61,255 bases of DNA from Zarea fungicola (taxonomy: Eukaryota; Ascomycota; Sordariomycetes; Hypocreales; Cordycipitaceae), in contig FWCC01000074.1 in assembly GCA_900169235.1 (NCBI GenBank), forward strand, positions 1 through 61,255, in the 5' to 3' direction. A program made the position numbers and the translations under genes. Positions 20,698 to 31,985 of the stretch are shown piece after piece. Numbering within the stretch: the first letter of the stretch is position 1; the number at the start of each line of letters is the position of its first letter. The notes below the pieces were generated by a model, which saw only the letters and a program-made list of their open reading frames with translations, was not told the origin of the DNA and did not search any database.

Positions 20698-23600
20698 TGT
20701 CGCTGTATATGCTCTTTGGTTTAATAGTAGAGTGGCTATAAAAATGAAATGTTGCGAATGGCAGATAGAAAAGATCTTTGACAAAAGAGAGATCCTTCAT
20801 CTCTTATATGTTTACGATTATTATCAGTGTACCCAAAAAGTGGTTCCAGTGGCGAAGTTGAGATAATTTATTGTGAAATATCGCAACACAAGATGCCCAG
20901 CACACACAACTGGCGTTGCAGAGGCATTCGCTTATTGACCGCCTGCATATCAGGTTATCCGCTCTCAAATATCCACTGATTGTAATGACGGTGGATATAT
21001 TGGGGATCGCCAATATGCCCATCAGCTTGTCCCACATTCAGCTCAGTGCGACGCCCGGCTGGTGAGCACTCTAGTTTATGTGCTACAAAGACGAAATCTG
21101 TTGTCTCACCATGGTCTACTCAGAACTAGGCACGTATCGATGCCCTATACGTAACCAGTGACTAGAAGGTTTCTGGCTTTTGATAGTGTAACGTGCCGCA
21201 ATGCTACTCTAAAATGGAGCCAAGGAACAAAATACCAATGTATGCTATTTAAAACAATACTCCCTAGCAATTTTAGTCTTTTTCTCTTTAACAAATATAA
21301 TATTAATGGTTTTTCTAATAGGGCTCATCTGTATACCTGCGTCTTGCTGTACTTGTGAAAGTGTCTTACTGGTGCTGGACCTTTGGGCGGTAGGCCCTGT
21401 GAGATTAGATTAATCCGTAGACTTTGGCGTTACGCTAAACAAGTTTCCAGAATAGCTAGCTCTCCTTTGGAGAAATTGTAAGATGTGCCGAAAAGAATAG
21501 CAGTATTTGGTGTGTCGGAAGAACACTTCCTCTTCGAGTAACACATGCCGTCCCCTCCACTTGATGTACAGAGGTTTGCGACTCTCTAACTCATCATTGG
21601 GCCACACAACGATAGTGTCCCTGCATTGAACAATATTTTGTGATTAATGACCAGTATATTAAACATAGAAAAGTGCAGGCTTACGTATCCCATGCGCAAC
21701 CACGGTAAATCCGGCATGCGAAAACATTTAGAATTAATAGAAGTGCCCCTACCCCGCCTAGGCAGCAGGCATGTAAGTCATATAATTAATTATTGGTCTT
21801 TCAGACAAAGTAGAGACATTTAGTATAACTGATCAATATAGACGGCCGCACACGCCTGGTCATGCGCCGTGAGAAGACCCTCGAGGTCTGTGCCAGCCAG
21901 TACGTTTAGATGGCCCAGAAGAGAGAACTCATTGCATCACGTTGCGAAATCTGACGGTTTGTAGTGTTTATGATAACTCCGATTGACAAGGGATGAGTAT
22001 CTATGTCCAACATTGATCTCGTGAAATTGTCGGATAACACTGCCTTGCTGGCTTAATGCACAAGTGTTTCTGCCTGGGCTACGACTTCTGTCGTAACACT
22101 GCTGTCTGGAAGCCAGCAGTTTTCGGAAGATTTGATGCTGGATTACTCAGCTTGAACAATCTTTTCAACAAAAACAATAATAATAACAGAAGCAATGATA
22201 GCTAACTGCCTCATAACATGACAGAAATAGGAAAATGAGCAAATATCGTTATTCATATCTCCTATAAAACTTTAAATATAATATCTAAAGAGACGAGACT
22301 AATGAACAAAGAAAGAAATTAATAGCTATAATGTGGTAGTGTTTTGTAGGTTGAAAATGGGTGTAATATGGTAATTGTCAAAGAGGAAGGTAGAGCTCGC
22401 AAAGATCTATTGGAAGAAGGTTGAAAGAGCTGATGTGAAAGCTAAGAGACAAGATAAAGAGCTTAGAATATTTTATGGGAAACAAGCAAGGGGAATGATA
22501 TGGGAAGTGTATATCGTGGCGCCGAAATTTGTATTCTTACAATATTTGTTTTTAAGCTGTTTCATTTCAAAGATGTTAAGTCTAATGTTCTGATCATCTT
22601 GCTATCTAGTATCTACTATTGAGATTGGTGAAGGTATGGTATGAGTGCCCTTAGTTTTAGAAGATGGCGAAATCAATTTAAGAAATTGTCTGGGGATTAG
22701 AAGCCACCAACTAGTGAAAGTAAAAATGGCCAATAACCTCATCCTCAGTGTTTCTGCAGACTTTCTGCAGACTTTCTGATTAGATAAACCGTTTCATTTT
22801 TTTCGGGGTACATTACAACACTAGACTGTTTATCCTAGTGAACTATAGAGGTGTACAAGCCAAGACTAAACATGCTCCCGTCCTTCTTTCATAGGCTAAA
22901 GACGCCATGCAATAAAACGCTTGCCTCCACCTTGGTTGAACTGCCGCCGAAAACATATCAACTACCGAAGAGACGGGCCTGATAGAAATGAAGGCCACAA
23001 AATAATGGATCTGGAAATTTTAATGCAATGAACTTCTATTCTCAAATGGTTGCAGTGACTGAGTCGTGTGTAGCTTTCTCTCCAGGTAGATACCCCCACT
23101 ATCAGGCCTTGGCTATCCGATTGCAATTTGAGCAGTTATTATGGCGTTAACGCCTTATTAGCCCATAAATCTTGACAATGGAAGCCCCGCTTTTGAAGGT
23201 TGAATGCAAGGTTGTCAGCGGTCGTCGAAACTGGCCAAAGCTCACGTTAGTTAGGAAGACAGCAAGATCTACATACTGGGTAGTTCTTTGCCTCCGGATA
23301 CACTGTACAGTACTCCTCGCAGTTCACCTAATTTGTCTCTACATAATGGTATTAAGTAACTGTACGAAGGCGAAATTGTGATACGCAAAGAGCCTGTTTA
23401 TGCCTGCTGGCGAACGCAGCGCGGTATAGAGTCTTAGAGTCGTAAGGCAGTAGTTGGCACTATCTACCTCTATAACAAAATATTCGGCGGAAAATAGCAG
23501 ACCGCGGGACTTGTCATCGCATCCGCTCCTTCTATTTGGAGATGAGCATGTTTTCTCGGATATGGTGGACTGGTGGAAGTTAGCCAGCAGCCAATCCAGC

Positions 23601-23963
23601 GGGCCCAATTTCGCGCGACTTGCACTTCCACGGCTTGCCCCATGCATGTGCCAAGTCCCCATCGTGTCGGCAGGTAGGCCGGGGAGCACACGGGCGGGGT
23701 GGAATCAGGTCTATTGCTACGGACACGCACTCCTCTGGTAGGCTAGGCCCATATACAAGACGTAAATAGTAGTACTTGGACTGGCTGGCGCCCGTCAGCA
23801 CCCACTAGCAAATGCGGTGGGGGCGTGGCACATGTGCTTTCTTTATATCCCTGGAATGTTTCAAGATGAAAACCGGCCGGTTAAGAATCTGCCGCCCGGC
23901 TTAGTGGGCCAGGGCCTGGGCATCCAATCACTAACTATGAAGATAATCTTGGATAGGTTTATA

Positions 23964-24154
23964 GTGGGTTGGGGTCTAACTACCAAATCCGATGTTTGAT
24001 GACCTATTAGCCTCACCAGCAAGCAAGTTCGGAAAGGCTACTATCATTGCTCCGGAAATCTTCGGTTTGCAAGACTCCTGACAGAGGGCGCCAGGACTAC
24101 GTAAGCTCCACCTTCGCTGACAAGTCCACAAGGCTCGGCGATGTCAGTTTACAC
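23964..24154 (+). repeat. Diverged repeat unit R1, copy 1
   Basis: Aligns by eye with 27,241-27,430 in the same orientation; anchors include GTGGGTTGGGGTCTAAC versus GTGGGTGGAGGTTCTAAC, AATCCGATGT in both, and GGCTCGG in both at the far end. Element identity unknown. Confidence 0.65.
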
Positions 24155-24870
24155 GCATCAGACGAGGAATAGGTTTAGTCAATTTGGAAAAATGACAGAA
24201 CCAGGGCTTTTGTACGATGAGAATCACCATGTGCGCTCCGAGCTCGAAGGTTTAACAGACTTGGTCCAGGTCCCAGCCAGTGACACCGATGATCTAATAA
24301 GACTCGCCCAGCCACGTTGAATTCAAAACCACCAAGTCTACTGGGGCTATCGTTAATTCTAGCGATACGCTGCTCTTAACTTCAAGATAGAAAGCAGGAT
24401 TCGTGACTGGTACGATGCTCAGTATCACAGTATGTAACGACAACTAGTATAATAGTTGTTGATTCTTCTATCTAGCTAGTGGCTACGACACCGTCGTCAC
24501 GACCTTCAGACCGCCACAACTAGCAGCCTGCCACATGTGACACTCGTACCAACAGGCTCGGAACAACTGACACGCCCACAAGGGTAACTCGTCTATGTTG
24601 CGGTTTGATAAAGATGTTTGGTCATGGATAAGACCTGTTACTGGCTGGTGGCGCCCCCGGTATGAAACTCCGGCGGCTAATAAACAACAATAAACAATGA
24701 TCTATGCTTAATGTGTTGGCCGTACCACGAATCTCAGCCCCACGCTTGCTTATTCCTGTAGTAAGTGAGCAAAGCCTCCAGTGGAGTCAAAAGCACCACA
24801 GTCAACACAGTGCCTCTCGGCTGTAGTGAGTAGGGAGTCATGTAACTAGTGGGGGCACAGTCGGTGGCTT

Positions 24871-25015
24871 CACGAGGCTCCGCCTCGCCACCAAGTCAGG
24901 TTTATCTTGCATAATCACCATCATGAGAATTGAAGCTAGTCATTATCCAGTGCGCGCCACTTAGTTTTAGGTCCTTCCTACGAGCTCGAATAGGTGGCCC
25001 AGGGTCCGCTATCTA
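24871..25015 (+). repeat. Diverged repeat unit R2, copy 1
   Basis: Aligns with 26,650-26,775: shared anchors GAGGCTCCG, AGGTTTAT, GAGAATTGAA/CAGAATTGAA, TGCGCCAC-like and CAGGGTCCG in the same order. Confidence 0.6.
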
Positions 25016-26649
25016 TGTCCCATACTTCATATTGGTCCGGCTCCATCCGTTTATTATTGCTTCGGCGTACACTTTCATGTTTCATCCTTAATGCCGACCC
25101 GGTTTAGCAGTGACCAACACAATCTCTCGGACCGATGTAAGCGGATCTAGGTGCAAATTCTAATTCTCCCAACTACTGGTTTTAACCTTTTTAGGTTAGA
25201 GGTATCATCTGCATTTCCTGCTTCTGGCTAGTGCCAGTTTCTGCGGAATATTCATGGAAATAAATGGACAGTGCAAGCCGCAAAAATTTACCACAACAGC
25301 TTGAGCAACTTGAAAGCACTCCGATTCAGTTGAACTGGGTGCCTGTTAGGAATAACGGGCCACTGCTCCAAACTGTTAACGCAGTTAGCAGGTTCGTGGA
25401 TACTACCGTCCTCCCTGTTATTATATGTAGCGAGAAGTAGAAAGGCCCTTCTTGTATTGTAATCCTAGTTCTACGTTGAGACTGTTATTTATGCCGGCGC
25501 TGCCGCCCACATGTGCCGGTTGCCACTTCTGACAGCTTTTTACCTTGTAATATTGCGAAGACTTCTACTATAGTGACATTTCCCAGGCTAAAAGAGGGCC
25601 TTTGGGGCCCGCCGGGCGATTGGCTAAACCCCCTGCAAGGAACCTCGTTGCAGCTATGCGACTGTCAAAGGGATGCAACCAGAAGGCTAAGAGGGCTCCC
25701 AAACCACTAGTACTACTAGTGCCGAACGATGAAATGACCATCGCTACTTGCAAATGCTATATCTATTGGTAAGCGGCCCCTGCATACCAGGCTAGACAGC
25801 GACTGTTGTCATGTTTCATCCACCAGTCAGCAGCTCTAACTGAGCTATTTCTGTCAGTTAGTTGGTGGCAAGTAGCAACGGTCTGATCAGAGAACAATAA
25901 TCTCCACCAGATGTTAAATGCGGAGTCGTGATCGTTGGCATATAAGCACTTAGATAAACAGCCCTACAAGCCAACTAGTAAGCACGCATCCTATTACAGG
26001 GTGTAGAATTTGAGTTAGTCTTGTGCAACTAGCGCTTGCGCCACTAGCATTGTCGTTTCATAAAAGTGGAAGCCTATCTCAGACTTAACTAGAACCATCT
26101 AAGCAGTCCAGTTCGTCGAAGAGCTAGGCCAGAAAACGAGAATGCATCAAGTCAGTCATGCGACTGGCGTCCACAATTGGCGATGCGGAGATGCTGGATT
26201 TAACCCGTCTACTAAACTTCTTATCGCCGAGTCCACCACCTCAACGGAAGCGTACAGATCTCAATCCCAGAGCCTATCAGGTGTACAAAATGACGATACA
26301 CTGCAACAACTATTGTGTATAGTACGTACTACCTTGCTACTATAGGAGCAGCTATGACGAGGACACCAAGGGAATGTCTCAACTGGCAAAATGCTTCTGC
26401 GTGCCAGGGTTAACGATGTTTTGCATGCCATGAAGTTAAAAAGTAGCTCAAGTGGTTATAAAACGGTATAATTGATGCAAATTGGGAGACTTGAAATCTC
26501 ATACCTTGGTCAATGTCTAGCTAATGTATGGGCTATTTAAATCTTTCACGGTTGTTCTCTGGGCCATGTATCATTCTTTTATGCTACAAATAACTCTCCA
26601 TATTGCATGCTCAGTTGATTGACTGTTATTGCAGCTTCTTTTAATTACT

Positions 26650-26775
26650 CCAAGAGGCTCCGGCCCGCCACCCAGTTAGGTTTATTTAGTATCATCACAA
26701 TCCTCAGAATTGAAACCAATTATCAGCTACAGTTGCGCCACTCAATTTAGGCCAAGATCAGGGTCCGTTATTATG
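26650..26775 (+). repeat. Diverged repeat unit R2, copy 2
   Basis: Partner of 24,871-25,015, same orientation, with a deletion of roughly 20 bases near the right end. Confidence 0.6.
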
Positions 26776-27240
26776 GCGATGGACCCACTACTTGGGGCAG
26801 GCCGTGACATGAAACATCTGTGGTGAGGAATTTCATTATAATTATGATGAGAATTCAAGATTATTGTTTATCAAGAAAGATGGAAGCATTCGAAGCAACC
26901 GCTTATTTCATTTGATGGCGAAGTGACCGGGTGAGCTTGTTGACACGTCGGAATTAGGATGAGCACCCTCTATGGCGGCGCCTTGTGCTTGACCAGTGGC
27001 GTGAACACGAGTAATGCACCGTTTTACATCCTCATCAGCTTCTACCGCAAATCTTCGGGCAGGAAATGCAGTAGCACTATTATGTACGGCAATCGTACGA
27101 GTAGACACCATTTCTGTAGTTCTGGGCCTAGCATGGTAAGCACTAACTGCTGTTTGTGTATGCCATGATCCGAAACGATTCAGATGACGAAATCCACGTC
27201 GATGACGGTAGTGAGGAACAGGTTCGTAGAGTGCTCGAGG

Positions 27241-27430
27241 GTGGGTGGAGGTTCTAACTGCCGAATCCGATGTCCAATGATCCATTAACTGCCAGCAGGC
27301 AAGCTTGGAACGACTCTATCAAAAGAGTGCTCCAGAATTTTCAGTCATTGAATCCTAAAAACGGGTGGATGGCCTACATAACCTCCACCTTAATTAACGG
27401 ATCCATGGGCTCGGCATTGCAATTTGCCAA
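27241..27430 (+). repeat. Diverged repeat unit R1, copy 2
   Basis: Partner of 23,964-24,154. The two copies differ mainly by substitutions, several of them C/T or G/A, with few gaps. Confidence 0.65.
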
Positions 27431-27999
27431 CATTGAATTAGTAGGGTTAGTCATATTTCCTAAATAACGGCTGCTTACCATTATAATTTTCTTATACAGG
27501 GCAAATGACATAAAGAAAATCGTATGTCAGTTAGGACTTGTTGTTAAATAAAGCCTACAATTATATGGAGGGACTCCGTCGTTCAGAGGTATTGATTCTC
27601 TACACAATTGAGAAGCAGCATTCTGGATGCAATAGCTGGGATGAAGATGGATGGTACTAAGGAAAGGTTTGTTAGATACTGAACCATCATCTGCCATATG
27701 TGTGACTGCGAGCTTGGCTGCTTTGCGACCATAAATAGTCTTAACAACTGTCACTGCCAGCTAGCTCCAATGAATAATCATCTGTCATCAAAGCCACCGT
27801 TTGTCGACGTTTACAGGCATACCACTACCAGTGAGTAAGCGCCGCTAGACCCAGCCTCCATAGTCCGAACATTCCGAATAAACTACCGAAATCAGGGACC
27901 ATGAAAGACAAAGCGAAGCTAGTTTCGACAGAACAAACTACTGTGGCTCTGTTTAATTAACGTAATCGTAACTAGATATACTCACATGATAGCTGGTAG

Positions 28000-28035
28000 A
28001 TAAGCTTAGGCACTATTATAAGCTTAGGCACTATT
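28000..28035. repeat. Perfect 18-bp tandem duplication
   Basis: The unit ATAAGCTTAGGCACTATT occurs twice back to back with no mismatch, so the duplication is recent relative to the surrounding decay. Confidence 0.85.
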
Positions 28036-28192
28036 CACGGGTGTTGAAAGCTGTAGTTTTGCCCCCCTAACCCGTGCGTCAACGTTCGTTTAAATTCTGA
28101 CAGTGCGCGGGCACGCTTAATTAGTTTGCGATATGGTTAAGCGGAACGCACTTTCCAACATAGGCTAGTTCGCTGTGACTTGTGGCGCACCG

Positions 28193-28754
28193 TCACTTAC
28201 AGTACGATTCGGTTTTCGTACCATTCAATCTAATAGGTATAGGTGGGCACGACTTAATCAAACAGAGGTCTCTTTTGATGACCTTTCCCCCTGCCACAAT
28301 GGGAGAAGCAAGTAGTATCCAATGGCAGCGGTCAATATAGAACCAATTCTCAGCGTTCTCTACAGTATATGTGTAGGTCCCAGTTGACCAGCTAAAATCA
28401 ATGCTGCCTGTTAGGCACGACAATATTTTGGTATCCGTTCCCTGGTTGCATTTATTTGCTATACATAGAATCTTCTTCAAGGACAAAATTTCCTCTTACA
28501 GCACAGCTGCTGTGGCATGCCCGGACCCTGGTATTGGATGTGTAAGACCGTGGGCGGTAGGCAGTATTGCAGTCGTAGGTGAAACTTCCACTATTCACCT
28601 TTTAGGTACAGACCTCTTGGCGTACTGAGTCAAGGTGGTCCTTGTGATAGCATTGGGCCATACCGATATGCCAGTTACCACAGGTTGCAGCAGAAACGGC
28701 CAGCATCTGAATAGAGACGCTCAGAAGCGTTAGGGAGGCATTGAGGGATTTCGT
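28193..28754 (-). pseudogene. Broken secreted Cys-rich protein gene
   Basis: On the minus strand, reading from about 28,754, a hydrophobic signal-peptide-like stretch (KSLNASLTLLSVSIQMLAV) leads into a Cys-containing sequence beginning TCGNWHIGMAQC. There is no ATG at the expected start: an ACG stands at 28,754, and the first in-frame ATG is inside the hydrophobic stretch at 28,706. A TAA at 28,604-28,602 interrupts the frame after EVCT, and the frame then continues with Cys-rich sequence to a good donor (GTAAGA at 28,499). A 58-nt intron with acceptor at 28,442 joins in phase to exon 28,441-28,193, which ends with a stop. Cysteines continue through both exons. The two defects indicate a decayed member of a small secreted protein family. 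Alternatives are an upstream exon supplying the start, or chance. Confidence 0.45.
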
Positions 28755-29467
28755 TTTAGTAAAAGATGAGAAGAGACCTAAAAGCCTTCTTGGTTAATGT
28801 TCCTTGTACTTGTTGTGCGTGCTATAGTGCGTGAATAAGAAATTGTGGGAGTTGCATATGTGGATTTATCGTGCCTGGTATTCGCCCTGAAAAGTCAGCG
28901 TAAATCTGGGAATCGTAGAGCCTATCCTAGCCCATCTTCACAAGTAACTCACTTAATTTTATTTGTTAGTCCATTCGTGCCGGGTCTAGTAGTTGCCGAA
29001 GACAGTACTCCACGGTGGTAGATAACTGCTAGGAACCGAGACAAGTCAGGAGTGGGCCAACAGAGCGACTGCCACAAATGTAGCGACTACCTTGATGAGG
29101 AATGATTTTTCATGGAAGCTGAGTAAAACAGACAGTTTGGAGGTTACTTCTGACTGGAAGACGGCCTAGCTGGCATCCACACATGTAATAGCACCCTTTC
29201 TAATTGAACGGCCTCATGAAGCTCTGAACCCATAGCCAGGTTGGGCGGACAGTGAGAATGACTCGCTGGAATAAGCACTATAAGGAGTGGCATTTGGAAA
29301 GAACATGGATAAGTAAATTATAATTTGAATTTTACAGGTTCCTGCAGGTATAAAAAGCCCCCGTCTTCACCTCAGCAACTATTGTTCTTAGCCATCCGAC
29401 AAGCTATCTTTGCCTTGACAGGACAGTGAACTTTCAATCAAAATTATTACTTAATTTCCAAGGCGCT
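28755..29467. other. Intergenic region with TATA element for the next gene
   Basis: No gene recognised. GTATAAAAAGCC at about 29,349 is a good TATA box about 120 bp before the ATG at 29,468. Confidence 0.5.
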
Positions 29468-30082
29468 ATGCGTTTACCATTCCTGCTACTAGTGGCCCTG
29501 CCATTAGAATTTGTCCAAGCAGACTCTGGATCTTGTGGCAATCTTCACACCATTGAGGGTGTCACGCCACGTCACGGATGCTGGTCGCAGCATTACTGGA
29601 ACACGTTCTGGGAGATACGCCAAAATTTCTGCAGTCGATCTGTACAAGCCCCTCCCAATCAAAAACTTGTTTGGGATTGGACTAAACATGAAGCTCATGG
29701 CCAGACAGTTTTACAACCTGGTATGACAAACTCACGCTGCTGGGATGCCTTCTGGGACATTATCTGGAGATGCTTTGATTCGGCAAATGCCGGCACTGCT
29801 GGAAATGGTGCCACTCACGAGACTGGAGAGTGGACTACTGATAACACCCAGAAAGAATGGTACTGGCTGTGGGGGAACACCCATGACGCCTCTGGATGGT
29901 GTCTTGGGTGCGAGAGCGGGTGCCAGAGGAGGCGATCTTTGAATGTGCAGCCAATGAAGAAATATCTTCCCACAGAATGGGAAGCTGAACGAGTGATTAG
30001 CACCGAGGAACAGGCTGCAATTGATGCTGGCCTTGCGACTGATCACAGGAAGCGTCTTGGTATTAAATCAAGCCAGAACTGA
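29468..30082 (+). CDS. Secreted Trp/Cys-rich protein of unknown function
   Basis: An intronless 204-residue protein. The ATG at 29,468 begins a textbook signal peptide (MRLPFLLLVALPLEFVQA, then DSGSC). The open frame runs 14 codons further up without an ATG. The mature part is unusually rich in Trp, with repeated pairs such as HGCWSQHYWNTFWEI and RCWDAFWDIIWRCF. Those two segments resemble each other and suggest an internal duplication. The C-terminal 45 residues are charged and helical (from RRRSLNVQPMKKY onward). A partial copy of this C-terminal part is at 43,668-43,818, so the gene has been duplicated and lost elsewhere in the window. I do not recognise the family. A TATA box lies about 120 bp upstream. 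Confidence 0.8.
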   Translation: MRLPFLLLVALPLEFVQADSGSCGNLHTIEGVTPRHGCWSQHYWNTFWEIRQNFCSRSVQAPPNQKLVWDWTKHEAHGQTVLQPGMTNSRCWDAFWDIIWRCFDSANAGTAGNGATHETGEWTTDNTQKEWYWLWGNTHDASGWCLGCESGCQRRRSLNVQPMKKYLPTEWEAERVISTEEQAAIDAGLATDHRKRLGIKSSQN

Positions 30083-31095
30083 TCAGGACAATGTGGCGGG
30101 CTAAACAGTCAGGGTAGACTTTGGCGAAACGACCGTGGGGGAAAGGTACTTAAATTGGTTTACATTGGGATTTAGTTATGATATGGGTTGAACAATGATT
30201 AGTCTGTGCTTGTTGCAAGTATTCTTTGTTTGCTTCCTAGTTCAAGGTTATGCAGAATGGAGGACTGAAGTTAGTATTCTTATTTCATCGTTCAATTGTT
30301 CCAATACGGGTGTAGGGCATGTTATGGACCATAATACGGGACCTAATTGGTCGTTATGATAGCAAGCCAGTTGGTGGCTCTTCAGCATAAGCAGCGTGCC
30401 ACAACAAGAGCCTCGAAGCAACTGTTAATCCAGTAATTTACTGGGTAACGTGCGTCAGCTTGCTTTAACTCCTCCCCTTTTCACGCGGTATTCAAGAATA
30501 AAGTAGCGACAGCTTGTCCTAGCTAACATTATGCCAAAGTCACCACTATTGCAAGGCATATTCCAAGTATATTATAGAGTTATAGAGAGAGCAAAACTGA
30601 TATTAAGTCCCAACGAATGGCAGCTTTGTACCTCTTGCCAAGCTGCACAATATCGCTGTGTTTATTTAAAACTCTACAGTTCATAGCGACGCTTGAGACT
30701 GCCTAGCGGACCATATACTCAGCATTGACACTGCAATAAGGTGGAATTCATGGTACATGCTCCTTTAGAATGCACTAAATAAGAATAATAAGCTAATAAT
30801 GTCCTAGTAAGAACATTATATGGATCTTAGAGATAATTATCTTATATAGGATAATTAAGACATTTTATAATTAATAGCGGACTTTCTTTAGCTATTCGAA
30901 TAAGTAATGCAAAGATAATAAATAATATAGTGATCTTTAGACTAGCTCCTCTACTATATAGACATCTTACTTAAGTATTTTAAGGATACTAAGGTAAGGA
31001 GCCCTGATTAGTATAACTATATAATACTAGGAAGTACTACTAAATAATAGTAAATATATGAAATATAGTGACCACTCACGACTCATCTACTCTAT
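30083..31095. other. AT-rich region without a gene
   Basis: Strongly AT-rich from about 30,770 to 31,060. No coding or RNA feature could be supported. Confidence 0.45.
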
Positions 31096-31635
31096 TCACA
31101 TAGGTTACTTTATCCTTAATAACTACTATTTTAGGATGGATGAGACACCTATATATTCTATAGCATTGCTTCTACACCCATCTAAGCGATTAAATACCTC
31201 CGCTGGAACTGGCCCTCGAATTGGCACGAGGGTGCAATTGGTAAGGCCGGGCAGACCTGGAACCAGTACAAGGACTATGCTGCGGAGGCCACCTAAGAAA
31301 AATGACGCTCCGGAGGTGAATTGACAGTGTTCGACAAGCTGACACGGTCGCTCGATGTGACAGAAGTGGAGGATGACGACGACGTAGATGAGCTAGAGAA
31401 GTTTATATGGGACTCTGTGCAAGACTGCGTCGAGTCCGCTGGCATGGTGGAGCAGAGAGGAGTAGCGGACGGAGTATCCGCCGTAATATAAGATGGCACT
31501 CGATGCTGTTGATTGCGCCTATGTCTGATGAAGCAGAATGCGTGTTCTCGAGCACTCGGCGCACCATTTTGTTTGACCGTGCGCGTCTAGGCGCGGAGAC
31601 AATTGAGATGACTGAGTGACTTGGGAGCTAGAAGA
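31096..31635 (+). pseudogene. hAT-family transposase fragment, C-terminal part, degenerate
   Basis: Reading frames on the plus strand match the C-terminal third of fungal hAT transposases (Restless/Tol-like). A segment SIALLLHPSKRL passes by a one-base frameshift near 31,193 into YLRWNWPSNWHEGAIGKAG, the typical region before an acidic linker. A later segment PMSDEAECVFSSTRRTI, then RARLGAETIEMTE, is the conserved hAT dimerisation domain. After it the expected Cys-Leu-x-x-Trp is interrupted by TGA and TAG. A TAA near 31,488 and several frame changes separate the pieces. The copy cannot encode a working enzyme. G-to-A type stops fit repeat-induced point mutation, by inference. Confidence 0.8.
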
Positions 31636-31829
31636 AGAATAATCTCATTTTTGATATGCATGCTCTATAGTTTTGTTATGAACGTCAATTACTGCGCGGA
31701 GGATTGTAGAATGAATAAAAAATTCTCATTGACGAGACATATAATCGTAGTTGCTTAATTCGTGCCTCACGGGACACAAGACTAATATCAAAATAACGTC
31801 TAAACGACTCTAAAAGAAGAGACAAAATT

Positions 31830-31985
31830 TTACCTATATATTCCTATACCGTACCCCTTGAGAACCCTGAAGATATGCACGGCCTGGCATTCTCCGCTGT
31901 GACTGTGCGACACTTGGGGAAGGCCTAATAGAGCTTTCCGAAGCTTGTACTCATGGTCGACCCATTGTGCACAGAATAGAGAGAT
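31830..31985 (-). pseudogene. hAT-family transposase fragment, central part, opposite strand
   Basis: The minus strand encodes SLFCAQWVDHEYKLRKALLG followed by LPQVSHSHSGECQAVHIF, which matches the catalytic-region motif of hAT transposases (usually HWID-YKL...SHSGENMA). The fragment lies in a longer minus-strand frame reaching 32,261 whose other half I cannot match confidently. It points the opposite way to the C-terminal fragment at 31.1-31.6 kb, so either two insertions or an inversion is needed. Confidence 0.7.

Larger units (their letters stand above)
20698..28192. repeat. 7.5 kb gene-free tract of diverged repeat debris
   Basis: No intact coding region was found in 7.5 kb. At least two sequence units occur twice in the same orientation in diverged form: about 23,964-24,154 with 27,241-27,430, and about 24,871-25,015 with 26,650-26,775. 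Differences between copies include many transitions, as expected from repeat-induced point mutation (inference). Short perfect tandem duplications lie at 22,751-22,778 (11-bp unit) and 28,000-28,035 (18-bp unit). A minus-strand open frame at 26,908-27,285 is long but unlike any protein I know. The parent element could not be named. Confidence 0.55.

Noticed and set aside
26908..27285. Minus-strand 125-residue frame in the repeat region
   Set aside because: No motif, overlaps repeat unit R1 copy 2; probably a chance frame in transposon debris.
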